Below, one piece after another: positions 23,333-33,870 of a stretch of 64,000 bases of DNA. Within the stretch, counting starts at the first letter, position 1; each line of letters opens with the position of its first letter. Source of the stretch: Leptodontidium sp. MPI-SDFR-AT-0119 (lineage: Eukaryota; Ascomycota; Leotiomycetes; Helotiales; Leptodontidiaceae); NCBI GenBank assembly GCA_020726505.1, contig JAHLEZ010000004.1:1550001-1614000 (forward strand), read 5' to 3'. The notes below the pieces were generated by a model. It was not told the DNA's origin. It saw only the letters and a list, made by a program, of their open reading frames with translations, and made no database searches. The position numbers were made by a program, and so were the translations under genes.

Positions 23333-25134
23333 ATGTTGTCTCTTTGGAAATTTTCTCTCCTAGTAGCACTTCTCTGCTCTTGTGTTCTGAGTCAAAAAAT
23401 TGAACCAGATCATGGTCTTGCTGGCCGTCAAATCTTTATATCTCTTGCGACGTCTTGCACCGGAACCTCATGTCCAAAGACTTCTAGCAAATCTAGCTCC
23501 AAGACCACGTCAACTTCCGTAATCTCCACGCCGAGCTCCAAAATTTCGTCATCGTCTGTGTTGAAAACAACCTCCGCCAAATCTTCCACACCTTCTCCCA
23601 GTTCGAGAATCTCCACAGCTTCTTCTACTACATCCACTACTCCATCAATCAGCTACAATCCACGAGCGCTGACCACCACTTTCACACAGCCACCCGCATG
23701 TACTGGTGGAATTACGTATGTTGTGTTCCTTCCCCTATCTCTAAAATCGTTCCTGACATAAATAAATAGTGCAATCGAGGACTGGGGAACTGTACTCTAT
23801 AACAATCTTGTCTTCTCTTCAGCTGGATATGAATTGGCATACACAAGTTGTCTCCCCCCGCAGTTCTACTCAAGCGTTCTGGCCTTGGCTGTCTCGACCA
23901 ATTCGCCACCCTTCTCGGCTTTGATCTGCCCATCTGATTGGGAAAATTATATATTGAATTCAACCTATGTTGTTTGTTGTCCAAGGTATACTTTCATTTC
24001 CCCCTTGGCAGCCGTCTATCTGATATTTTTGATAGCGGATATAATTTGGTCGCACCCAATTATGGCGACCCTGTTCGTCCTGGTTTAGGTGCTGTTTGCT
24101 CTTCGTACATTGCAGCGGATGCGCTAATGGACATCACCACATTCGATCATACGGGCGGAGAGACGGTGGTGCCTATGACAGTTGGGCCGGATGGTACTGT
24201 TGTCTGGGCAAATGCTTTCGATGGTATTACCACCAGCGCAGCCAACACATCCACTTCGTCGCGGGTCTCTTCTTCCATTCCGACGTCCTCAGTATCCGTG
24301 TCACAAACTCTGTCTTCTTCTGCTTCAATTCACTCGTCGTCGTCATCGTCAAAGCCCGCCTCTTCGAATTCGGCTGCAACAACCAAATCTTCTACTACGT
24401 CAACTTCGTTGTTGGTTTCAAAAAGTACTACATCCTCAACTTCCACCTCGAAGACATCCATAACCTCCACACAACCAGCTGTGCCTATCTCAACAGACGG
24501 TCGCTGCGGTGCAAATGTCAACGGCGCAACTTGTAAAGGAAGCGTATTTGGAAACTGTTGTTCCGTGAAAGGAAACTGTGGGAGTACTCCAGCTTTCTGC
24601 GGCACGACAAACTTGTGCCAACCAGGCTACGGTACTTGTACCCCTGTATCAACAGACGGAAAGTGTGGCTCGGCTTCTACGACTAATGCCATGTGTCTTG
24701 GGAGCTCGTTTGGAGATTGCTGCTCCGTCAAGGGCAATTGCGGGAGTACGCCAGCTTTCTGCGGAACAACAAACCTATGCCAGCCAAGGTTCGGCAATTG
24801 TACACCGGTATCGACAGATGGGAAGTGTGGCTCTGCTTCTTCGACTAATGCTATGTGTCTCGGCAGTTCGTTTGGAGACTGCTGCTCAGTCAAAGGAAAC
24901 TGTGGAAGTACACCAGCGTTCTGCGGTACAACGAACCTGTGTCAATTAGGCTTCGGTAACTGCACGCCTGTATCGACAGATGGGAAGTGTGGCTCTGCTT
25001 CTTCGACAAATGCTATGTGTCTCGGGAGCACGTATGGGGATTGCTGTTCTGTGAAAGGGAATTGCGGGAAAACGGATGCATTTTGTAGCTTGAAGAATCT
25101 TTGTCAGGCGAATTTTGGGACTTGTACTGCATAG
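23333..25134 (+). CDS. Secreted chitin-binding protein with four tandem CBM18 modules
   Basis: Exons 23333-23715, 23770-23985 and 24036-25134 give about 565 residues. The second intron is 50 nt (branch CTGAT, acceptor GATAG at 24031-24035). A nearer CAG would make it only 26 nt, whereas the chosen site yields CCPSGYNLVAPNYGD, a sensible continuation. Order: signal peptide (about 1-20), Ser/Thr-rich linker, a cysteine-containing domain of unknown role (about 125-290), a second Ser/Thr-rich linker, then four CBM18 (hevein-like, chitin-binding type 1) modules from about 354 to the end. Each module has eight cysteines, with C-C-S-V-K-G-N-C-G at its core. No catalytic domain follows, so the likely role is chitin binding or shielding of the wall. 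Confidence 0.87.
24490..25134 (+). repeat. Four tandem 159/162-bp CBM18-coding repeats
   Basis: The unit starting at the Ser-Thr-Asp-Gly codons recurs at 24490, 24649, 24811 and 24973, spaced 159, 162 and 162 bp. Units 2-4 are close to identical at both DNA and protein level and unit 1 is more diverged, pointing to recent in-gene duplication. Confidence 0.85.
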
Positions 25135-26453
25135 ACAGGGCAGCGTTAACTTCTGGCTACTCGTTGTCAACCTTTTGTATAGTAATATTCGTTTTCTTTG
25201 TCAAACAGTTGAAGTATGTAGATGATTAAAATTTCAACTTTTATGCTCGCTTGCCCAGTGTTTTCTCCTTGTAACATACCTGAAACTCTCATTCGGGCTA
25301 AGCTACTCCGGATTCTTTAACATCACAAAATCTACGTTACTAGTTACTACCAAGTGTCATATGATCTCGTCTTACTCTCTCTAAATATTGCACTCCCGAT
25401 TCACCCCTTTTCTCTTTCGTCTCTACGTCCTCCCAAGTTGGGGTTACGAGTATCCCAGGCAGGCTTTGGCTCGAGCGAAAATTGACAGATTAGCAAGAGC
25501 TGCATTCACCACAACCGCTCGGTGTGATGACCGTCTTGGGATCGCATACGCATGAAGTGCCCATCGGCGAGTTAAATAATGGGTAGGTGAAAAGGGCCGG
25601 TTCATTTATTCACATGCATGGGATATGAGGTTTGCAAGTTGGCAACGATTCTCACGGCGATGCTCCTACCCCGAAGCTCTATCGCCGATGTACAGCCAGC
25701 TCAGGAAGCCTACAGCCGTTCCAAGGGTTGGAATTTCAAAAAAAAAAATCAGGAAACCGACGAGTAGGATTGGGCTTGCTGCGTGTAGGTATTCGTTGGT
25801 TCAATGATGTCCTAATTCGGGTACAGTAAGCGACAGGACAACCCTTACATCCGTAAACAAGCTTATCTACGGGGGCACGGCGGTTAAGTGTTGTATGATT
25901 GTATCGCTCGCCTTTAATGTTAGCAAGGGAGTCAAGTCACTTAACTCATTTGATCAGTCAACAAATTTTCAACGGTGTGCGGAAGTCAATCAGAAGCTTT
26001 TCCGGAATGTGCCTCATTCAGCAGTATCGGTTTATGTGCAGTAGCTCTGACCAGGAGTCGCACTCGCAATTTCGAAAATAGGGTCTTATGCAGGAGACTC
26101 GACCCTGGAGTTGATGCTCCCCCCACCTTGCCGTGCACCGCATTACCAGGGTCTAATGTCTTGTTGTGTCTTGCTCCTCAAACCTTCCCAGCAAATGGAA
26201 GTGGAAGTCGACCTAATATCACTTCGATTTTTGGTATTCTTCTCACTGCTTTCTCCGAGTCCTTCTGTCTCAACGAGACTCAAGGCGCCGTCTTTTCACT
26301 CTCTTTCTCCATGCTTTCGTTTTAAACGTTGGTTGGAATACACCACCACAGTCATTACATTTTCGATTTCATACCTTCTCAAAGCTACTGTTGATCACAA
26401 CGTCAAAGTAGTCGCCCATACCATTTTCAGCACTGTTGTAGCCCTCGTCAACT
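25135..26453. other. Intergenic region
   Basis: 1.3 kb between two plus-strand secreted-protein genes. Short open frames at 25625-26325 in all frames lack protein character. Nothing else seen. Confidence 0.45.
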
Positions 26454-27080
26454 ATGGTTTCTCCAGCTCGCATCATCTTCTGGCTCGCCGTGGCCCTCCA
26501 CGAGGTCAACGCTTTGAATGCTGCTGCCCCCTACGAAATGACCTACCTCTACTATGCGTACAAGATGGAATTCCTCACGACTCCGGCTGAGTCGAGGAGA
26601 ATTGCTAGAGGTTGCACTCACAGTCCTATTACCGGAAACGCCCAGAATCCTTTTGTTCAGATAAGCACAAACGTTGAGGCCACTGCAGTGGCAGAAGGGG
26701 TGCAAGGAATGTGCACATTTTTCGAGTTCATGCGGCATGTCCAAACAAGTGGTTGGAAAGATGCAATGGCAGGCAAGGACGTGGTGCGACCCAACGACCC
26801 TGCAAGTATCACCAACCCTCTTACACGCACACTCAACCCCGATGCCGACCGACTGGCTGGCGCAGTCAACGACATTACTACGATAGAAACCGCCCGTCTA
26901 CTCACTAAGCAAGAAAAAATATTTTCGGAAAACGATTTGGCTTCAATGGGAGGTGGAACTATTGCCTGGGCCAAGCAACTTGAAACAGTATCTGTTGTTG
27001 TTGAGGCTTCTCGTAAAGAGATGGCCAAGCGATTAAACCTAGATGTAAGACAGATCCCAACCCACTTAATTCTGATATGA
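26454..27080 (+). CDS. Secreted protein of unknown function (5' exon)
   Basis: The ATG at 26454 has a good context and opens a signal peptide, MVSPARIIFWLAVALHEVNA, with likely cleavage near the end of that stretch. The mature start (APYEMTYLYYAYKMEF) is aromatic-rich. The rest is soluble and Ala/Thr-rich, with few cysteines. I do not recognise the family. The open frame ends at 27080, but the true exon probably stops near 27043 at a GTAAGA donor after RLNLD. A textbook branch and acceptor (TACTGAC ... CATAG) lies at about 27180-27197, followed by a coding-like STNAELKDAFDRF stretch, so the gene likely continues downstream. Exon structure beyond 27043 is unresolved; a decayed gene is the alternative. 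Confidence 0.55.
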   Translation: MVSPARIIFWLAVALHEVNALNAAAPYEMTYLYYAYKMEFLTTPAESRRIARGCTHSPITGNAQNPFVQISTNVEATAVAEGVQGMCTFFEFMRHVQTSGWKDAMAGKDVVRPNDPASITNPLTRTLNPDADRLAGAVNDITTIETARLLTKQEKIFSENDLASMGGGTIAWAKQLETVSVVVEASRKEMAKRLNLDVRQIPTHLILI

Positions 27081-27459
27081 AGAGCTGAAGAAGTTGGGAG
27101 CATTTTCCAGAAGCGTTTCTTCTCGTCTCAGAAAATATGTTCTGAGTCTATTTATGCTCTTAGCTCCTTTCACAGGACACATACTGACTATACATAGTCA
27201 ACCAATGCCGAGTTGAAGGATGCATTCGATCGTTTCCAAATAGTTCGTTTGACCCATCTGCTCAAAAGTCCCACCTTTCCAAGCATCAGCTCGAGACTTG
27301 AGATCCATACCTCGAGGCAGCAATAAGTGTTGGTGCTTTCTCTTGGCCATTTCAATAGCCAGTCTAAATCTCGATCTCCCCCATTTTCGATGTTTCCCTT
27401 CCTGAGGAGATAGTATGTAACTTAACTCGTTTTAGTGGGTCGACAAAGCAGTAGGTAAC

Positions 27460-27894
27460 TTGAGCACTGTACACAAATTTCGAGTCGGGGATCAGGCTCG
27501 GTTTCTTGTACCTGACCAGCAGGGCCATGTCTCATGGACATCGTCTCTGATGAATGCCCATGGGGTTATCGACACACGGCAGTATACAAGAATAGACGGC
27601 ACCCCAACTCGGCTCATCAGGTCCCCAGGACCTGACCTCCCTCTGGTAGCGGAACCTACCTTCCAAGTTGTTAACTTCGAGGCTTCATTCGCTGCTGCGA
27701 CAGCGGCGGACTCTCCCATGACTTACTCCCAGAAAAAAGCCTTGATGGATTTTATTGCCACATATGGCACCGTGCCGGGTACACAGGCGAAGCTTCACCG
27801 AGACGTTATTGACACCGTCAAGTTTGCAAGGGATGTTCATCTAAAACCAATACCAGCCTCGTCATTGGACTCCCCCGAAAGTTGTGCTCCTTGA
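27460..27894 (+). CDS. Candidate 3' exon of the secreted protein, or separate small ORF
   Basis: Open stretch with plausible coding content: HKFRVGDQARFLVPDQQG near its start resembles the small beta-barrel (SH3/Tudor-like) opening seen in many proteins, and it ends LDSPESCAP. The frame has no convincing ATG at its start, so it is probably an internal or terminal exon whose acceptor lies near 27440-27475, joined to the secreted gene at 26454. I could not phase the intermediate exons. Confidence 0.3.
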   Translation: MSTVHKFRVGDQARFLVPDQQGHVSWTSSLMNAHGVIDTRQYTRIDGTPTRLIRSPGPDLPLVAEPTFQVVNFEASFAAATAADSPMTYSQKKALMDFIATYGTVPGTQAKLHRDVIDTVKFARDVHLKPIPASSLDSPESCAP

Positions 27895-28347
27895 AGTCTT
27901 ACACATTGGTATTGCATCGTACTGGGGAGATGCTAGGCAAGAGGGTATTTGGGCAATATTACTCGTGAGAGCTCTCAACCTTTGAACTAACCAGGCGCAG
28001 CTGACAAGTTAATAGTTCATGTTTGTTTGGATCGATATACGGGTCTCTTTGTGGATGGTCTGATTAGTTTTGAAGTGGTTGGTTAAATATAGGACTCTCA
28101 GGCTTTAATGTGTAGGATTCGAACTAACCACTTTCTTCTTGCATTGTATGTTCTGGTCAGTTGATAACCCAGGTCGAGATTTTGTGTCTGTCCTGCCAAA
28201 TGTAGCTCACTTGAGACTCTTCTCATTCCCCAAGCAGTTTGCTTCGGGCTTTGTTTATTCAATGCCAAGAATACTAGTTCAAGCAAGACCAAGCTCTTAC
28301 CTCGGGGTTTAATCGTAACTCGAACTGATATTCATTCATATCTACCT
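27895..28347. other. Convergent intergenic region
   Basis: 453 bp of 3' flank; no gene. A GTTCGAATCC-like string on the minus strand near 28115 is not embedded in a tRNA fold. Confidence 0.45.
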
Positions 28348-29882
28348 TCAAGTTTCGTGGTCCCATGAAATAACTCCAGCTATATGCCTCTGTACAGGAG
28401 CCCAGTCGGGATTGATGAAAATCTCCCCTCTGCCCACTTCTTTCCACCACGTGCTTTGGAAATACGAGGGCCTCCGAGGCATCCAAAACATCCCCGACTT
28501 GAATCCAAGATTGAGGTAATGTCTCAGTGCAAAGTGCCACAACTCAAGCATTGCAGGCGGCCCTGGGTTCTCCCTATTCCGGTTAAAACGACCCCTCCTC
28601 TTGTAGTCGAGCAATCCCGTAGTGATGTAGTAAGCATCGAACTGATACGGGATTGCCTCGCCGGGTGAGCCCTCTAACACTGGATGGTAGTCTGTGTACA
28701 AATATTCTTTCGTTAGATCCTCGAATGCTGCAGGCATAGTGACTTGCTCGAGCTGGAAAATGCCGAATCGAACAATAGAAACAGTCCTGTTTCCTTGCTT
28801 CTTCTGGTAGGGAAAAACACCACACTTTGCCCAAGTGACATTTGAAAATTTGGAGTGGAAATGGTCGTACGCCACCAAAAGAAGCATTAGTTCTCTGACT
28901 GCACCGACATCTGTCGGGTTCTCTGCCCAGTCCGGATCAACATGGTCAGGATTTTGAGGCTGGTTCTGCTGTCTCTTTCTTCCATCATCGACGATCCAAG
29001 AAGCGAATGGCCCGAAACAGGTCTCGTACTCTCGATTTCTCCACACTCCGATCTCACTCCAGTCCGTGACGTCGTAGTTGTAAACAGGGAATTGTCGAAT
29101 GTAGGTGATATCCTCTGGCCTGGGAGGGCCAATCTCGGAATTTGGAATTTGTTCACAAAGCTCCCAATACTTGGAGTGGTAGTCCTCAAGGCCCACACGC
29201 CCAAAGAATGCCTCCTTTCCCCCTTCTCCCCTGGCGTGGAAGAGAGGTGCCAGATAAACTCTAGCGAGTACCGCACCGGCAAGTAACAATCGATACATGG
29301 CCCTGTAGAAACAGTCCCGGAAAGAATCGATAGTTGCGTTCTTGGTTCCAGGAATGTCTTCACTCAAACACTCTGGGAATCGTCGCTGAGCTGCGGGGTA
29401 ATGGCCGTACTTCATGTGCAGAAATAAATTATCCTCAAACTCTCCGATATGGGATTTCTCGGAATTGAAATACATCCATTCAATGCATCGGACCAGGTAC
29501 TGCATGTTGAGGACCTCTTTGAGTTCGGCAAGATCTGGGAGCCTGGAATTTCCGTTCAGCGAGTTTATTTCTACCACCGGCGGGAGTGTCCCTGCTTGGT
29601 AGGCTTTGGAAACGATAGCCGTTGCTCGCACCTGTATTGTGTTTATCAGCCTGAAGATCCGTGCCGTTACTTGAAGTGTATATTTACCGCCATCAAAGCA
29701 TCGTCAAATGAGCGAATCTGGGTTCCAGCTACCCTCCAGATGATTGTCCCTGGATTTGTCTCCCAGGCCTCATGGGTGTGTTTACACACTGAAGCAAGTG
29801 CGACAACTTGGGAGAAGTCATCGCAGGCCTCGAAGATATGAGTTAGAAGCTCGACTGGTATCGAGAGCATCGGGGCTTCCAT
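28348..29882 (-). CDS. F-box protein
   Basis: Exons 29882-29688 and 29631-28348 join in phase 0 to 492 residues. The N-terminus holds a compact F-box (MLSIPVELLTHIFEACD ... VVALASVCKHTHEAW, residues about 5-45), which in known proteins binds Skp1 in SCF ubiquitin ligases. The remaining ~440 residues show no WD or leucine-rich repeats and are globular and tryptophan-rich, the style of the many lineage-expanded fungal F-box proteins of unknown target. Substrate unknown. The intron is 56 nt with donor GTAAAT and acceptor ACAG. Confidence 0.75.
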
Positions 29883-30471
29883 ATCTTGGTAGTATGTGTA
29901 AGTGTGGTGATAGCGAAGTCTCGAGGTACTGGAATGAATGGAAAAGGAAGAGAATACGTTGGAAAACTGAAAGATTGTAGCGACAGTACTTATAGGTGTG
30001 GATGGAGTACTTGCGCGCCGTATTGACTCACGTACTGCACATAAGCGAAGCAGGAGCCAAGGACCCTTGGAAAGACTACTGCACTTAAATGAGGTTGGGA
30101 AGACATGGGCCCGCCACAAAATAAACGGACAGGAGAAATTTGAGCCGAGCCTAAGCTAAATCATCAACCTATAACACATAAACTTTTCATTTATGAAAAA
30201 AATAATTTATACAAGCAAATAATGATAATATAAAAAGCAAAATATTCGCTTTAATTGTAGCTTTATAATGCTAACTTGTAATGCAGGGATCTAGGTATCG
30301 GTAGCTCACCGAGTCGTTGTGGCATTTTCAGCGTCCTGATGGTCCGTGCACAAGTTTATATTTTTGGATCCAGACTTGAATGAAGCCATCCGCATTCCGG
30401 CCAACACAGGCGCATGTGAAATTGACAGTCACCTATTAAACGACAACATGTTGCGGTAATATTCAAGTAGC
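29883..30471. other. Divergent intergenic region with AT-rich island
   Basis: 589 bp between the F-box and rhomboid starts. The stretch at about 30160-30270 is strongly A+T-rich (poly-A, TAAT runs), unlike the flanking coding DNA. Confidence 0.55.
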
Positions 30472-32130
30472 ATGAATCCTCTGTGGCCGACAAGTACACG
30501 AGCTTCGTGTTTGAATTCACGGACTCTTTTCCAATCATGCCATAAAATCGACAGCCTCGCCGCGAGGCTCGCGCAGAGATCTATTCGCCCGTACTCGATT
30601 TCGTCTTCACCAGTTCGACGTAGGGATGCTAGGAATTTGGGACCCTCACCGTCGCCATCGAGTAGGGTGTGGCAGATCTCGAATGCGATGTGCAGACTCC
30701 CGGCTGGAATCAGGACTTTTGCGTCGCAGAGAATAATCAAGGATTTTACAGATCTCCCGGCGGACTACAAAGATGAGGAAGGACTCTTATTCAGGACGAA
30801 GGACCTGTCGAAACAAGAGACGATAGCTATCCTTGGGAAGACGATCGATGCGAATACTGCGAATCGACTGCTACGGGTCTTATATGGTCGGAGAGTTGCA
30901 GGAACATTGGGGGATCCCTCATATACGAGCAGTGCGTACGAAGCCAAGGCTATTGAAATTGGATTGAAATGGCTCAGGAAGCATGTGCCGGTGAATGAGG
31001 TTGTGTGTGCCGGTTTGAGGGCGGAGAAGGAGTTGGCGGAGATGGAACACGATATTGTCTCTGATGCCGAGAGACTCGGTCTATATAAACCCAATTCGGG
31101 GCGTGGAAAGAATGTCTATGGGGACAGTGTTATTGATAGGGTACGGAAAGCCAATGAGGCGAAATTCGATGCGAAAGAGGCAGAGACACTGAGCCAAGCG
31201 GAAGAGATCAGACAGAATACTGGGACGCTACAGACAACACGTCCTGGATCTCAAGTCGAACTACGAAGACCAGGCGAGAATCCTCGTTTGAAGTACTATC
31301 TAGAACGAGCAAAAGTCTTGCCCGATATACCTCCAGAAATGAGCGAGTGGGCACGTCTCTGGCCATCAGGACTCTTCACTATAGCCGTCATCGGGGGCTG
31401 TATCATCTTTGCAACCGTCTACACACCTCCTCGCAAGGAGTCTCGAGCATGGCCAGACATGCCCCCCGCCGCCGCAACGGTAATCAGCATCATACTCCTG
31501 AACGCTATTGTCTTCGGCGCCTGGCATGTTCCCCCAGCCTTCCGCCTTCTCAACAAATACTTCATCACCGTCCCCGGTTATCCACGCTCGCTCAGCCTCA
31601 TCGGCAACGTCTTCTCGCACCAGACCGCCGGCCATTTCGCCATGAACATGCTCGTTGTCTGGTTCGTGGGCGTGCGTCTCCACGAGGAAGTCGGCCGTGG
31701 TAACTTCATCGCAATCTACCTCTCCGCCGGCGCCTTTGGCAGCTTCGTGTCGCTCACCTCTTGGGTCTTGCGGAATAACTTCGCATCCTCGTCCCTCGGT
31801 GCTTCGGGTGCTATCTGCGGTATCATGGCGACGTATCTCTTGCTTAATAGCTCTGAGAAGATCAGGCTGCTTGGTATCTTTCCGCCGGAGGATTGGCCGT
31901 CCATTTCCGCCCTCGCGCTACTGGCGCTGATGGTTGGTGCTGATATTTTTGGTGTGTGGAAGGGGAATAAAATTATTACCGTGGATCATTGGGCACATCT
32001 GGGTGGGTATGCAGCTGGTGCTGTCGCGGCTGGTGTCATGAGGAGGCAGCAGCAGTTGAGGAAGGAGAGGGAGTTGGAGAGGAGGAAGAATTTGGGGATT
32101 ATAGATAGGATTAAGGAGGGGAGGTTGTAG
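30472..32130 (+). CDS. PCP1: Mitochondrial rhomboid protease (Pcp1/PARL type)
   Basis: Intramembrane serine protease of the inner mitochondrial membrane, which in yeast processes Mgm1 and Ccp1. Single exon, 552 residues. The N-terminus is rich in Arg/Ser and lacks acids (NSRTLFQSCHKIDSLAARLA), as for a mitochondrial presequence. Six to seven membrane segments lie in the C-terminal 250 residues. Catalytic Ser445 sits in SSLGASGAICG and catalytic His509 in DHWAHLGGYAAG. The HFAMNM motif (around residue 388) supplies the oxyanion-region residues. All key residues are present, so it should be active. Confidence 0.93.
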   Translation: MNPLWPTSTRASCLNSRTLFQSCHKIDSLAARLAQRSIRPYSISSSPVRRRDARNLGPSPSPSSRVWQISNAMCRLPAGIRTFASQRIIKDFTDLPADYKDEEGLLFRTKDLSKQETIAILGKTIDANTANRLLRVLYGRRVAGTLGDPSYTSSAYEAKAIEIGLKWLRKHVPVNEVVCAGLRAEKELAEMEHDIVSDAERLGLYKPNSGRGKNVYGDSVIDRVRKANEAKFDAKEAETLSQAEEIRQNTGTLQTTRPGSQVELRRPGENPRLKYYLERAKVLPDIPPEMSEWARLWPSGLFTIAVIGGCIIFATVYTPPRKESRAWPDMPPAAATVISIILLNAIVFGAWHVPPAFRLLNKYFITVPGYPRSLSLIGNVFSHQTAGHFAMNMLVVWFVGVRLHEEVGRGNFIAIYLSAGAFGSFVSLTSWVLRNNFASSSLGASGAICGIMATYLLLNSSEKIRLLGIFPPEDWPSISALALLALMVGADIFGVWKGNKIITVDHWAHLGGYAAGAVAAGVMRRQQQLRKERELERRKNLGIIDRIKEGRL

Positions 32131-33870
32131 GATCAGTGATCGGTGTGTATATTGTAGGAATTGATGAATGGATGTATATGTTATAAATACTTACCACTGC
32201 TGCTCTTCTTGGACTCTTTTCTTGCAGGTTCGTCTTGGTCCCTTCTTTTAGTTTGTTTCCCTTTTTCTAAGCGAGGGGTTGGTTAGCCCATTTAGATTTG
32301 CCTGGCATTTCAAGAGGTGTCTACATACACATCTACTTCGTGACTATTCAGCCACAGGCCCCAATCTCGTCTCAATTTCTTCCACTCTAACGTATATCAA
32401 CACTTTCCTGTTTAAAAATATCTTCTCCCGATCTCCACCCCTCAACCCCCCCAAAAAACCGGTCTCGGTTCTAAGTCACTCATATCAACAACAACAACAA
32501 CCATCACTTCATATATCATCCTCCCATTCGTTACTTGGCTCACATGAATTTCCTCTCTTCTTACGCACAAAAGAGCCCCAGTCCAATCACCCAAACGAGG
32601 GCAGCTCTGTAGTCGGGATGCACTTGTTATGACAAGTGAGAAATCGAGGAGAGGGTTTCGGTCCCAGGATTGGTATGCGATTTTTCTAAACTTGACAACT
32701 GGGCTTAAGTGATCTTATAGTTTGAGGGTATATGGTACCTTAGAATCGAGTCAGATCAAACCTAACGTTGCAGATACTTTTTGCCTCGCTCTTTCATTGT
32801 ATAGTTATGGATGATGGGCGGAAGTTACATTGTTCGGAATTCCCGAAGCAAAGGCATGGATGGGCACTAAGTATCCGTCCCGGAAGAGTAAACAAACCAA
32901 CTCGCTTGAACATGGAACACTTGACCTTGGCGAATCGAAGGTTAGGATGAACGCACGTTGTCTTAAGCAGAGTCAACTGTTCAGCTGACATTTCCTTCTG
33001 ACTACCAGATCTGAACCATGTGGTATTGCTTTCTTAGAGTCTGATGACAACTTGTTTGATCATTTTCTATATATTAATATAATTATTTCTATGTGTAAAG
33101 GAATGCAACCAGAAATACCCACCACGACCAAGAAATATGTACAGACAGTAGTATTATATTTGAGTGTAAGCTTCGCTTGCTTGCATCTCATCTGGAAGCA
33201 GGAGGTTTTATTACAAAATCAAGATTATATGCTACTGAAATCTGGATATCTGGATGAGAAATATAACCTCGAGGAAATGGAAATGTTTCCCCACTAAAGA
33301 GGATCTCCTGCAACAACAGGGATGGCTGAGATTAGTGGATGGGGGCGGAGATCGTCATCTTAGGCCAGTTATTCCTTGCTCGTTACTGGGATGCTGCGCT
33401 GCCCATGCACAATGGACGCCGGCAGTCTTGGCTTCTCTTGGCTGACTGCTATTTCTTGTTTTGATCAGCTTGCGTTGCTGCACTAATTTGCGATGATGAA
33501 ATGAAGAGGAGCATTCCGAATCTTCTATTCTCCTCCTCTTGCAAGACAGGTCGGTATTTGCTCGGTTGTGGCTGCTTGTACCCCTTTGAGACATTCACTC
33601 CATTGTGTTGTGTTGTTTGTTGACTCGGAACTCGAGTTCGTCACTCCCCTACCTTACCTTCCTTCACTAGGGCGTGAAAGCTAAGCTGACCACCTCTTGG
33701 GCGCAGCAATTCACTTCCCCATACAACATCAATTGCGTGTCCGAACGCGCAAACACAGACTCCGCCTTCAAAGCAAGGCAAGGCTGACTGACTCTCTGCT
33801 TCTTGAGTCTTTACTTTCCAACCCTCCTTCTTCAAACACCTGCGACTACGCCAGACAACCATAAACAATC
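32131..33870. other. Long intergenic region between rhomboid and PhoD-like genes
   Basis: 1.74 kb. Contains a short CAA run (32489-32503) and the CT-rich leader of the next gene from about 33600. Small open frames here lack coding character. Confidence 0.45.

Noticed and set aside
23986..24011. 26-nt intron in the CBM18 gene
   Set aside because: Too short for a fungal intron; the acceptor at 24035 gives the same frame, a normal 50-nt length and a better peptide.
28095..28130. tRNA-like GTTCGAATCC string on the minus strand
   Set aside because: No matching acceptor, D or anticodon stems around it.
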